This document shows, piece after piece, positions 44,848 to 53,297 of a stretch of DNA of 64,000 bases. The first letter of the stretch is position 1. Every line of letters starts with the position of its first letter. Made by a program: the position numbers and the translations under genes. The notes under the pieces were generated by a model that saw nothing but the letters and a program-made list of their open reading frames with translations, was not told the origin of the DNA and did not search any database. Source of the DNA: HGM04593 sp045647745 (GTDB lineage Bacteria > Bacteroidota > Bacteroidia > Bacteroidales > Bacteroidaceae); the NCBI GenBank assembly GCA_045647745.1, contig JAZRMQ010000035.1, positions 1 through 64,000 on the forward strand, written 5' to 3'.

Positions 44848-47800
44848 TTATTTGTAATTTTCTGTTATTTCAATCTTGCTTTTTCCCGGGGATATTTTCT
44901 TCACATTAATCTTTACCGGGATTTGTTCCAACATCTCTGTGAGGTGGGATATTACGCCTATTTTACGACCACGGCTCTGCAGTTTTTCAAGCACCATCAA
45001 TGCTGTTTGCAGAGTCTCTTTATCGAGAGCGCCAAAGCCCTCGTCGATGAATAGCGATTCAATGCTCATATTGCTCGACGAGAGAGAGGAGAGGGCTAAA
45101 GAGAGAGCCAGCGAGACAATAAACGTTTCACCGCCCGAGAGAGTGTGCGCCGAACGACACTCAGACATCATATCAAGGTCTATGACCTTTATTCCCAGAT
45201 TATCATCGGCAATTCGGGCAAGTTTATAGCGCTTTGTCATCTCGGAAAGATGCACATTGGCAACCTCGAGCAAAATATCGAGAGTATATCCCTGAGCCAA
45301 TTTCATTAGTACACTGCCGTTTGAAGAACCGAACATATTGCACAGGGTGTTCCAATGCGTCATTTGTAATCTTTTCTCTTCATACTCCTCGCTATATTGG
45401 CTGAACTCTAATCGGCTCTTCTCATCTTTGAGCAGTTGTGCGTTTATATGGATAATATTTTCGTTTATCTCCTGCGATGCTTTTTCAAGCGCAGACACCT
45501 CGCTGTGAATGTAGTTTACATCCTCATTTTCGCTTGGCCTGTTCGTAGCCTCGTTGTGAGCAGTAAGGTTCTGCCTACGCTCCAGAAGTGTGGCAGTGGC
45601 GGTTGTCACAGCTTTTTCAAGGGTGTCAATGCTTGTGCGCATTGTGTTAATCACAGCGTGGTCGGTAGATAGTAACTCGGCAAGCGTTGTAATCTCCAAA
45701 TTGTCTTCGCGTGCCAAAAGGTATTCGGTTACTTTCTGGGTCAGATGCTCTATTTTTGCAGCAGCATCGGCCTGTTGTTTTTCTTTCTCGGTAATTTGAC
45801 CTTTTAATCTGTTGCGTTCAATGTCTGTCCGGCCTTTTTGCTCAGTGGCCGTCGCAAAGGTTTTATTAGCCTCGGCAATGGCTTGATTGTAATATTGCTG
45901 AGCCTCATTGACAGAGTTCCATTGCCCTAAAATAAGTTTTATTCGCTCTTGGCACTTTTCAATCTCTTCCTTGAGATGATTGTTTTTCTCATTCTTTGTA
46001 TGTAGCTCTTTTTCAATCTCCTCCAAACGGGTTTGGTGGTGTGATTGTTTATTTTTACACAGAGCCGACTCGTTGCCTATTGCGACAAGACGCTCTTTGT
46101 ATTTACTCCAATTATCGGCAAGCTCTTTAAGGATTTTGGTTGCATCTTTATTCTCAAGCAACTCGCCAGCATTATCAATCCCTGCAAGATAATCGAGATT
46201 TGCTTTTTGATATTGAGATATAGTGTTGTTATGCTGAGCGATAGCAGCGTGCAGCGTCTCAACCTCTATTTTACTGTTAGAGAGGCTTTTCTCAAGATGT
46301 TCTATGAGCAGACGATTATCCTCTTTTGCCTTTTCCAGCTGCTTCTCCTCGAGCAGATTTGTGGCAATTTCCACTATCTCGTGGTGCTTGCTGCCACAGA
46401 CAGGGCAAGGCTCTCCCTCAACCAATCTTTTGCGCAAAAGAGCAATCTCGCTCGACATTGTCTGTTTGAGAGCCTCTTCGCTCAGGCGGGCGGTGGCTAG
46501 TTGCTTCTCGGTGTTTTTTGATAAATTCAGCGCTTGCGCAAGCGTCTCTTTTTTCAGTCGCACCGATATTTTTTCATTGTCAATAAATTTTATATTAGCA
46601 ACAATGCTGGGTATCATTGGGATTGCCTCGGAGTAGGCTGCATAAGCCTCGAACCACGCGTTTTTCTCGTCACACTCCTTTGCTAAGGCTGCGAGTTCTT
46701 TTTTGCAATTTGATATTGTCTCGAGATTTTTGCTACGTTCGTTGGCCAAGCGCTTTATCTCTTCGGATTGTTCTTTGTAGCTCTTGCTGTCGTTTGCCAG
46801 CTGTTTCTCGAGCTGTGCGGCCTCGGTTATAAGAGGCTGTGCCTTGATATATTCAGCATTGATTTTATCCTGTTTTTCGGCTGCCTGAACCGCTATTTTG
46901 CAAGCGTTGTCAAAGGCGGTATTCTGCTCCTCCAACTGCTTCTGGAGCAAAGCGAAAATAGCCTCTCCCTCAACATATTGCAGCTTTAAGCTACGCAATG
47001 CTGTATAATCGTCGCGTATCGGTTGCACGCTCTCTATGAGTTTTAGTCGCTCAATAGTGGGCTGCGCCTCGGCAAGTCTCTCTTTTGTTGTGTTTAATTG
47101 TTGCTCGGCTATGGCAACCTGTTCGTTGAGTGTTGCCCAACGTGTGAGCCAATCACTTTTTTCTTTTAGAATTGCCTCTCTTTTTTTATTTTCTTCAAGC
47201 TCTTTGTTTTGTTGCTCTCTCTTTTCATTTAGAGCTGTTATTTCTTCGTCACTCAATAGTTGCAACGCCTTGCGCTTTGCCTCAATAATATCAAGTTCTT
47301 TCTTAACCTCTTGGGTCTTAGTGTATATTTTTGCCGATATACGGCTGTATATTCCGGTGCCCGTCAACGTTTCGAGCATCTGAGCTTTTTCATTTTCGTC
47401 AGCCTTTAAAAATGCCGAGAAATTTCCTTGTGCAAGCAGTATAGCACGGGTAAATTGTTCATATTCAAGCCCCACAAGGCGTGGAATTTCGCTCTTTGCT
47501 TCATTGGCCGAGAGTTTTTTATGCTCGCCGGTGGTGAGGTTGGTTAAATCCTGAGAGGCTGTGGAGAGATTGCCGTTAGGGCGGTTGTGTGCTCTTGACA
47601 CACTCCAACGCACTCTGTATTCATTGCCATCAATTGCAAGAAAATCAACCTCGGCGTATCCTTTGTATTTACCCCTTTGCAGTATTGTCCTGACATCGCT
47701 CTCGCTCACAGCAAGATTACCAGCGCCCTCGACCTTTGTGCCACGTTTGACATTCTCGAGACGTGGCGAGCGCTTATAAAGAGCGATACACATTGCATCG

Positions 47801-47940
47801 AGTATGGTTGTTTTGCCGGCACCGGTGTTGCCGGTTATGGCAAAAAGGCCGGCAGAACGCAACGGCTCGCTGCGAAAATCAACCTCGAACTCCCCCTCGA
47901 GTGAAGCCAGATTACATCCCCTGATTGCCAATATTTTCAT
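44848..47940 (-). CDS. sbcC: SbcC, SMC-like exonuclease subunit
   Basis: A 1030-residue Rad50-type ATPase that, with SbcD, cleaves hairpins and protein-blocked DNA ends. The N-terminal lobe has GNTGAGKTTILDAM. Long coiled coils flank a zinc hook CPVC at about residue 512. The C-terminal lobe has the signature LSGGETFIVSLALSLALSSL and Walker B ESLFIDEGFGALD. Length is typical. Its start lies inside the end of sbcD (29-bp overlap), and addA follows after 9 bp. Confidence 0.95.
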   Translation of the reverse strand: MKILAIRGCNLASLEGEFEVDFRSEPLRSAGLFAITGNTGAGKTTILDAMCIALYKRSPRLENVKRGTKVEGAGNLAVSESDVRTILQRGKYKGYAEVDFLAIDGNEYRVRWSVSRAHNRPNGNLSTASQDLTNLTTGEHKKLSANEAKSEIPRLVGLEYEQFTRAILLAQGNFSAFLKADENEKAQMLETLTGTGIYSRISAKIYTKTQEVKKELDIIEAKRKALQLLSDEEITALNEKREQQNKELEENKKREAILKEKSDWLTRWATLNEQVAIAEQQLNTTKERLAEAQPTIERLKLIESVQPIRDDYTALRSLKLQYVEGEAIFALLQKQLEEQNTAFDNACKIAVQAAEKQDKINAEYIKAQPLITEAAQLEKQLANDSKSYKEQSEEIKRLANERSKNLETISNCKKELAALAKECDEKNAWFEAYAAYSEAIPMIPSIVANIKFIDNEKISVRLKKETLAQALNLSKNTEKQLATARLSEEALKQTMSSEIALLRKRLVEGEPCPVCGSKHHEIVEIATNLLEEKQLEKAKEDNRLLIEHLEKSLSNSKIEVETLHAAIAQHNNTISQYQKANLDYLAGIDNAGELLENKDATKILKELADNWSKYKERLVAIGNESALCKNKQSHHQTRLEEIEKELHTKNEKNNHLKEEIEKCQERIKLILGQWNSVNEAQQYYNQAIAEANKTFATATEQKGRTDIERNRLKGQITEKEKQQADAAAKIEHLTQKVTEYLLAREDNLEITTLAELLSTDHAVINTMRTSIDTLEKAVTTATATLLERRQNLTAHNEATNRPSENEDVNYIHSEVSALEKASQEINENIIHINAQLLKDEKSRLEFSQYSEEYEEKRLQMTHWNTLCNMFGSSNGSVLMKLAQGYTLDILLEVANVHLSEMTKRYKLARIADDNLGIKVIDLDMMSECRSAHTLSGGETFIVSLALSLALSSLSSSNMSIESLFIDEGFGALDKETLQTALMVLEKLQSRGRKIGVISHLTEMLEQIPVKINVKKISPGKSKIEITENYK

Positions 47941-49126
47941 CGTGTACTCCTTTTATTATTTCGTTCAACTTCTCCAACAGATGCTCCGGCATATCTTTGC
48001 CACTCTGTTTTTTGTAAATATCCTGTATTATCTCTGAAGGGTCTTTGCGTTTGAAATCATCGTAGGTCATAGGGGAGTGGGGCTCATCAGACTCCACTGT
48101 TTCACTCGTTGCCTGAATTCGCACTAATCTCACCGATTTTCCAATAACAATCTCCTCTATTTGCTGTCGCAATGTAGGGTCGACACTATTCACCAGCACA
48201 TTCACCTCGAGATAGGGTGAATTATCGGTCAATTCACCGCCGGGTAATTCGGCTAATGCAGCAAGAACTTTTTCTATCGGTTCGGGGCTCTCAGGAATAC
48301 TCCTGAGCTTGACTGGAGTGTCAAAAATGATATTTTCTATATTACAATCGTTGCCATCAAGAACCACCTGTGTCACTCCCTGTCTGTTCTTTCTCTCGGC
48401 AAAAGACATTGGCAATGGTGCTCCGGAATAACGAATATTCTCCCGGTGAGCGACCCTTTGCGCTTTATGAAGATGCCCAAGCGCTGTATAGGCAAAGCTG
48501 TCGTTTGCGAACCGGGCGTTTATCCCCTCCATACCGCCTATTATGGCATATTCTGAGGAGTCGCCAACCGAAACCTCGGCACCAGACGCTTGAAGATGCC
48601 CCATTGCAATTATAGGGGAGTAGCCTTTCTCTTTGGCTATACGATAGAGCTCGCTGTAAAAAATTGCAACCCCCTCGCTATAATTCTCTGCCTCGGGCAA
48701 GTCGTTCTGACGCAGATAGGGCACCGCTAGGCAACAGCCGCCTTTTTTTAGCGGTACAATCATTCTTTCATAATCAATCTCGCCATTGATATAATGCACC
48801 ACGCCCGACACACTTGTGTTAAAAACTCCCAACAAGGAGTTTGGTGCCTCGAGACGGGCAGCAGAGTCGTGGTTGCCGGCTGTTACAATAACTTGCAGAT
48901 TATCATTGTTACAGGTAACCCTCGTCAGGAAGTTATAGAACATTCTTTGCGCCTCGGCCGATGGGTTCGGAGAGTCAAAGACGTCGCCTGCAATGAGCAG
49001 TAAATCGGCGTTGGTCGTTTCTATGATATTGCACAACCAATCAAGAAAAACCGCGTGTTCACGGGCTCTGTCATATCCGTAGAATGTTTGTCCAAGATGC
49101 CAGTCGGCAGTGTGTATGATTTTCAT
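47912..49126 (-). CDS. sbcD: SbcD, Mre11-type nuclease subunit
   Basis: A 404-residue Mn-dependent phosphoesterase. Metal-binding motifs appear in order: HTADWHLGQTF, GDVFDSPNPS, TAGNHDSAARLEA, GHLQASG and GHLHKAQRV. The C-terminal part is the capping and SbcC-docking region. It is the first gene of the operon sbcD-sbcC-addA-addB, joining hairpin opening and end resection in one transcript. The gene overlaps sbcC by 29 bp. Confidence 0.95.
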   Translation of the reverse strand: MKIIHTADWHLGQTFYGYDRAREHAVFLDWLCNIIETTNADLLLIAGDVFDSPNPSAEAQRMFYNFLTRVTCNNDNLQVIVTAGNHDSAARLEAPNSLLGVFNTSVSGVVHYINGEIDYERMIVPLKKGGCCLAVPYLRQNDLPEAENYSEGVAIFYSELYRIAKEKGYSPIIAMGHLQASGAEVSVGDSSEYAIIGGMEGINARFANDSFAYTALGHLHKAQRVAHRENIRYSGAPLPMSFAERKNRQGVTQVVLDGNDCNIENIIFDTPVKLRSIPESPEPIEKVLAALAELPGGELTDNSPYLEVNVLVNSVDPTLRQQIEEIVIGKSVRLVRIQATSETVESDEPHSPMTYDDFKRKDPSEIIQDIYKKQSGKDMPEHLLEKLNEIIKGVHDENIGNQGM

Positions 49127-49130
49127 CGGG

Positions 49131-49138
49131 CAAAATTA
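49131..49138 (-). promoter_or_regulatory. Candidate -7 element for sbcD
   Basis: On the minus strand TAATTTTG fits TAnnTTTG exactly, with its last base 5 nt before the ATG, so transcription would start at or next to the start codon. No clear -33 box is seen. Confidence 0.4.
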
Positions 49139-49244
49139 TATTAGCTCGCTAATTTACTTTTTTTTCGGCAGATTATAAAGCGTTCTTTGGATTAATATCT
49201 CTGTTTTATTTATCTTTTTGTTCGTTCTTTAAAATGTTTTATAG

Positions 49245-49252
49245 TACCTTTG
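49245..49252 (+). promoter_or_regulatory. Candidate -7 element for panB
   Basis: TACCTTTG fits the consensus and is followed by CAGG, 62 bp before the start. TTTTG lies upstream but at a long spacing of about 24 bp. Confidence 0.55.
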
Positions 49253-49314
49253 CAGGCGAATTTGATTTAGCCGGAGAAATACCGGAGATGTAGAACAATT
49301 TAAAATTTTTGACA

Positions 49315-50136
49315 ATGTCGAAATATTTAGTTGAAGACACGCGCAAAGTTACAACACGCCGTTTGATTGAAATGAAGCGTAAGGGTGAGAAGATTGCAAT
49401 GCTGACAGCTTATGACTACACTACAGCATCTATCCTTGACAATGCCGGTGTTGATGCACTGCTTGTTGGTGACTCTGCGTCAAATGTGATGGCCGGAAAT
49501 GTTACTACATTACCAATCACTCTCGAACAGATGATTTATCACGCAAAAGGCGTGGTACGTGGTGTTAAACGTGCGTTGGTTGTTGTTGATATGCCTTTTG
49601 GAACATATCAGGTTAATGCCGACGAAGCGGTTAAGAATGCTATACAAATTATGAAGGAGACACACGCCGATGCTCTCAAGCTCGAGGGTGGAGAGGAGAT
49701 TCTCCCATCGGTTCGTAAAATCCTAGACGCAGGAATTCCCATTATGGGCCATCTGGGATTGACCCCACAGAGCATCAATAAATTCGGCACATACGCGGTG
49801 CGCGCAAAGGAGGAGGCTGAGGCAGCTAAACTTTTGGCCGATGCCAAACTGCTCGAAGAGGCCGGTTGCTTTGCTCTTGTACTTGAGAAGATTCCGGCAG
49901 CTCTTGCCGAGAAGGTTGCTTCGTCTATCAATATTCCCGTTATTGGCATTGGCGCGGGCGTAAAGGTTGACGGTCAGGTTTTAGTGTATGCCGATATGCT
50001 TGGTATGACAGCCGATTTTACTCCACGTTTCTTGCGCAGATACGCCGACTTAAACACAATTATCACCGATGCTGTTGGCAGTTACGTGAGCGATGTTAAG
50101 GCGTGCGACTTCCCCAATGAGAATGAGCAATATTAA
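49315..50136 (+). CDS. panB: 3-methyl-2-oxobutanoate hydroxymethyltransferase
   Basis: Transfers a one-carbon unit from methylenetetrahydrofolate to alpha-ketoisovalerate, giving ketopantoate, the first step of pantothenate synthesis. The start is ATG 49315 (MSKYLVEDTRKVTT), giving 273 residues. Conserved stretches are MLTAYDYTTA, LLVGDSASNVMAGNVTTLPIT (metal-binding Asp), VVDMPFG, LKLEGGEE, PIMGHLGLTPQS and IPVIGIGAG. No panC or panD is in view. A terminator overlaps the end of the convergent next gene. Confidence 0.97.
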   Translation: MSKYLVEDTRKVTTRRLIEMKRKGEKIAMLTAYDYTTASILDNAGVDALLVGDSASNVMAGNVTTLPITLEQMIYHAKGVVRGVKRALVVVDMPFGTYQVNADEAVKNAIQIMKETHADALKLEGGEEILPSVRKILDAGIPIMGHLGLTPQSINKFGTYAVRAKEEAEAAKLLADAKLLEEAGCFALVLEKIPAALAEKVASSINIPVIGIGAGVKVDGQVLVYADMLGMTADFTPRFLRRYADLNTIITDAVGSYVSDVKACDFPNENEQY

Positions 50137-50156
50137 TTAACAATAAATTTAACAGG

Positions 50157-50189
50157 AACAGGCTCTTTAATTGAAGGAGCCTGTTTTTT
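50157..50189 (+). terminator. panB terminator inside the neighbouring gene's 3' end
   Basis: AACAGGCTC (50157-50165) pairs with GAGCCTGTT (50177-50185), then TTTT. The right arm and tail are coding sequence of the minus-strand gene that ends at 50167. Confidence 0.88.
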
Positions 50190-50865
50190 GTTGCTCTTGC
50201 ACAATGTTTACAATAGTGTCATAAAAAGAGTTGTTGAGCCTGTCGATAGAGGAGGGAGGTATCTGTTTTATCAAAGAGCGCAGCTCCTCGGCTGTAAAGA
50301 AATCATTGTAGGTAACCAGAAGATAAAGTCCCAAGATATTTTCAATATTCTCTTTTATTGCTTTGCGCAGGAAAGTTACCAATTTCTCTTGCATCATCAA
50401 TCCCTCGGCACTCAACCGGGCAAGTTCTTCTTCATTCAGTGTTCTGCTGTAAAATTGTTCTTCAATATTTTTCAAATTTGCAATATAATGGGCTATTGTA
50501 TCTTCAACAATGTTATACAAATTATTCATAGGCGTTCCTGTAATCCGGCAGCAACCATCATCAACAATTGCTTTTATATCTCCTTTTTCTATAAACAAGA
50601 TTGAACAATGATTGCGGTTCAGCGAGGGGTGACAGATGTAACCGACTTTGCACTCGTCGACGGTGCCATCAAAATAAAATTTACCATCTTTGACCACGCT
50701 GTAGCATTGTTCTTCCAAGAGAACACCATCGGGAGAGGTGGCAATTTTTATCGTCTCTCCATCGGCAATGCCCTTAACCTGCCCATCTATGCGGTAAAAG
50801 CCGTTGGTGTTACTGCAAGAAAGGAGTGTGCAGAAGAGCAATGATAATAACACTGTTTTACTCAT
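50167..50865 (-). CDS. DUF4369-domain lipoprotein
   Basis: A 232-residue lipoprotein (signal MSKTVLLSLLFCTLLSC, Cys17). The first 120 residues fit the DUF4369 beta domain (FYRIDGQVKGIADGETIKIA, VVKDGKFYFDGTV). The rest is helical. In related proteins DUF4369 is followed by a thioredoxin (TlpA-like) domain; here no CxxC thioredoxin domain exists, so this is a stand-alone form. Its last codons overlap the panB terminator. The function is unknown. Confidence 0.8.
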   Translation of the reverse strand: MSKTVLLSLLFCTLLSCSNTNGFYRIDGQVKGIADGETIKIATSPDGVLLEEQCYSVVKDGKFYFDGTVDECKVGYICHPSLNRNHCSILFIEKGDIKAIVDDGCCRITGTPMNNLYNIVEDTIAHYIANLKNIEEQFYSRTLNEEELARLSAEGLMMQEKLVTFLRKAIKENIENILGLYLLVTYNDFFTAEELRSLIKQIPPSSIDRLNNSFYDTIVNIVQEQQKTGSFN

Positions 50866-50885
50866 AAAAATAAAGGAGTATTATT

Positions 50886-50922
50886 AAAAAACAAGTCACT
50901 GAACAAAATGTTCAGTGACTTG
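50886..50922 (-). terminator. Terminator of prs
   Basis: On the minus strand a 14-bp perfect stem (50922-50909 with 50905-50892) is followed by TTTTTTAATAA. It is 25 bp after the prs stop. Confidence 0.93.
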
Positions 50923-50947
50923 CTAAATTCATTTAAGTGTGTGCTTA

Positions 50948-51883
50948 TCAGCAGATGTAGTGTGAGCTGATTGATTGGTTGTTCAGCACGCATCTGATAG
51001 CCTCGGCAAAGCCTTTTGCCACTGAGAGCTGCTTAACCTTTGGACAGCCCTTGCCATAAGGGATGCTGTTTGTAAATACAATCTCAGTCATCTTTGACTC
51101 ACGTACACGCTCTGATGCGTTACCCGACATAATGCAGTGTGAAGCAATGGCACGTACTGATTTTGCACCATTCTCAATCATAAGGTCGGCAGCCTTGGAA
51201 ATTGTACCGGCTGTGTCAACAATATCGTCAACAAGAACAACATTCTTGCCCTTTACGTCGCCGATAATCTGCATTGTATCGACAACGTTTGCTTTTGCAC
51301 GTGTCTTGTGGCAGAGTACGAGGGGTACACCAAGGCACTTTGCATACGCGCTTGCACGCTTTGAACCACCAACGTCGGGAGTTGCAATTACCAAATCCTC
51401 GAGATTGAGTGACTGAATGTAAGGAACAAACACCATTGATGCGTAGAGGTGGTCTACAGGGATATCAAAGAAGCCCTGAATCTGGTCGGCGTGCAAGTCC
51501 ATTGTGATGATGCGGCTGACACCGGCAACGCTCAAAAGGTCGGCAACTAATTTTGCACCGATTGAAACACGTGGCTTATCTTTGCGATCCTGACGCGCCC
51601 ATCCAAAATATGGCATAACTGCAACAATGCTGTTAGCTGATGCACGCTTGGCAGCATCAACCATAAGCAACAGCTCCATCAAATTGTCAGAGTTGGGGAA
51701 TGTTGATTGTACAAGGAATACATTCTTTCCACGGATAGATTCTTCGTAAGAAACAGCGAACTCACCATCGGCAAAATATGTGGTGTTCATCTGTCCGAGT
51801 TCACAACCTAATTCCTTGCAAATTTCTTCTGCGAGATAGCGTGATTTTGTTCCCGCAAATACCATATAAGGAGTCTCGTTCAT
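50948..51883 (-). CDS. prs: Ribose-phosphate pyrophosphokinase
   Basis: Makes PRPP from ribose 5-phosphate and ATP, feeding nucleotide, His, Trp and NAD synthesis. It has 311 residues of normal length. Motifs are the ATP-binding RQDRKDKPRVSIGAKL, metal-binding DLHADQIQGFFDIPVDHL, PDVGGSKRASAYAK with the catalytic Lys, and the PRPP loop VLVDDIVDTAGTISKAA. It lies 45 bp after a TenI-like gene on the same strand, so the two probably share a promoter. Confidence 0.97.
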   Translation of the reverse strand: MNETPYMVFAGTKSRYLAEEICKELGCELGQMNTTYFADGEFAVSYEESIRGKNVFLVQSTFPNSDNLMELLLMVDAAKRASANSIVAVMPYFGWARQDRKDKPRVSIGAKLVADLLSVAGVSRIITMDLHADQIQGFFDIPVDHLYASMVFVPYIQSLNLEDLVIATPDVGGSKRASAYAKCLGVPLVLCHKTRAKANVVDTMQIIGDVKGKNVVLVDDIVDTAGTISKAADLMIENGAKSVRAIASHCIMSGNASERVRESKMTEIVFTNSIPYGKGCPKVKQLSVAKGFAEAIRCVLNNQSISSHYIC

Positions 51884-51928
51884 AATAAATTAGTTATTAG
51901 TTATATTATTATTTTTTGTTTTGTCGTA

Positions 51929-52510
51929 TTATAGCTTATCAACAGCTTTTTTTATTCGTTTGAAACGGTTGATGAGGTCGGTGTAATCGGTAGAGCGACA
52001 AGAGTCGAAGTTATCCCAAATAAGGTCCTCGAGTATAACTCCCCCGAAGCCATATTTTGTAAGCCTTTTGAGGTTGTCCTCATCGATATTACCGAAAGCC
52101 CAAGTGTTTTTGTTTATCATCTTTTTGCCAATCTCGTTCAGCTCTGTGCTCTGATAATATGTGCGGCCAAGAGGTCCATAACAAACAATGTCATAAACCT
52201 TGCGCAAATCTTTCAAGTGAGTCAGATTATTAGCGTAGCCGACGAATTTTCCCTTTTCATTTCCTATAGGTGAGCTACCCATTGGGAAGAGAGTACCGGC
52301 AAGACGATACTCTTGCATTAGTCTGTTGTTGCAAGAATATATTTTTTTATGAAATTTCTTTGGTATAAGATTTAACAACCTCTCCATAAATTGAGGATGG
52401 GCATACTCCTTGTATAGGAATAAATAATCAAGGCCCTCTTCGAACAGGCGTGTGATTATTTTGTCTTCCTCGACGAAGAACGTTGGTTTTGTGGCGATTG
52501 CCAGTTTCAT
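51929..52510 (-). CDS. Divergent TenI/ThiE-like barrel protein
   Basis: A 193-residue cytosolic protein that most resembles thiamine phosphate synthase or TenI (KLAIATKPTFF opening strand, YLFLYKEYAHPQFMERLLNLIPKKFHKKIYSCNN, FVGYANNLTHLKDLRKVYDIVCYGPL, then YGFGGVILEDLIWD). The phosphate-binding and pyrimidine-site residues of true ThiE are not clearly kept, so I do not assign thiamine synthesis. No other thi gene is near. It precedes prs by 45 bp. Confidence 0.55.
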   Translation of the reverse strand: MKLAIATKPTFFVEEDKIITRLFEEGLDYLFLYKEYAHPQFMERLLNLIPKKFHKKIYSCNNRLMQEYRLAGTLFPMGSSPIGNEKGKFVGYANNLTHLKDLRKVYDIVCYGPLGRTYYQSTELNEIGKKMINKNTWAFGNIDEDNLKRLTKYGFGGVILEDLIWDNFDSCRSTDYTDLINRFKRIKKAVDKL

Positions 52511-52545
52511 ATCACTTTCTTTTGGTGTTTAACACTACTTGTGTG

Positions 52546-52577
52546 CAAAATTAATAAAAATTAAAATAATGTAAGCA
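52546..52577 (-). promoter_or_regulatory. Promoter of the TenI-like gene and prs
   Basis: On the minus strand TTG (52577-52575), 21 bp, TAATTTTG (52553-52546). The leader would be about 30 nt. Confidence 0.5.
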
Positions 52578-52660
52578 ATTAAGGTGAACAATTATTCAAT
52601 AATATCACTATTATTTTTTACTTTTTTCAAAAATTGCCTTACGTGCCTTTTGAGACCGCA

Positions 52661-52668
52661 TATATTTG
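52661..52668 (+). promoter_or_regulatory. Candidate -7 element for the ferritin-like gene
   Basis: TATATTTG fits TAnnTTTG exactly, 63 bp before the ATG. A TTG at 52634-52636 is at a long (24-bp) spacing. Confidence 0.5.
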
Positions 52669-52731
52669 AAATTTAGAACAATCTATCGACAGCTGATGTT
52701 CTCCTTTCATAACCTATAAAATTCTTCATTT

Positions 52732-53247
52732 ATGGCACGAGAAAGTATTTTGATTTTAAAGCAGAGAATAGAATTACCTGTGTTGCTCAAGCAACTGAAT
52801 GCTGCACTATGCGAGGAGTGGCTTGCCTTTTATCAATATTGGATTGGTGCGCAAGTGGTTGAGGGCAGTATGCGCTCCGACGTACAACGCGAATTTGAGG
52901 CTCACGCAATGGAGGAGTTTTCACACGCCAAGCTTGTTTCTGACAGAATAATACAGCTTGAGGGCACTCCGGTGCTCGACCCGGGAGAATGGAGCAATTA
53001 TGCGCGATGCAAATATTCGGCACCCGTAAACAGCGATGTGATAAGTGTTCTCAAACAGAATATATCGGCTGAGCGTTGCGCGATTATACGCTACGATGAG
53101 ATTGCGACATTCTGTAATAATGTAGATTATACGACTTGTGACATTGCCAAGCGTATTATGGCCGACGAAGAGGAGCACGAACAGGATTTGCAGGATTTGC
53201 TGCGCGACGTTGAATGGATGCTAAAGGAGATTAGCGTAAAGTGTTAA
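52732..53247 (+). CDS. Ferritin-like (DPS-like/bacterioferritin-type) protein
   Basis: A 171-residue four-helix-bundle protein that should bind a di-iron centre. Ligands in order are Glu28/29 (CEEWLAFYQYW), Glu62-x2-His65 (EEFSHAK), Glu114 (SAERCAI) and Glu146-x2-His149 (ADEEEHEQD). Cys27 and Cys116 lie next to ligand positions, reminiscent of the DPS-like proteins known from Bacteroides, though the identity is inferred. Likely roles are iron storage and peroxide detoxification. It is monocistronic with its own promoter and a terminator. Confidence 0.82.
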   Translation: MARESILILKQRIELPVLLKQLNAALCEEWLAFYQYWIGAQVVEGSMRSDVQREFEAHAMEEFSHAKLVSDRIIQLEGTPVLDPGEWSNYARCKYSAPVNSDVISVLKQNISAERCAIIRYDEIATFCNNVDYTTCDIAKRIMADEEEHEQDLQDLLRDVEWMLKEISVKC

Positions 53248-53260
53248 TGATTTTAAAACA

Positions 53261-53291
53261 AATTATCCCTCGCTGCCAGCGAGGGATAATT
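53261..53291. terminator. Bidirectional terminator
   Basis: A perfect 14-bp stem (53261-53274 with 53278-53291, loop GCC) separates the convergent ferritin-like and aguB genes. T-rich sequence follows on the minus strand (TTGTTTTAAAATC). Confidence 0.85.
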
Positions 53292-53297
53292 GAATAT

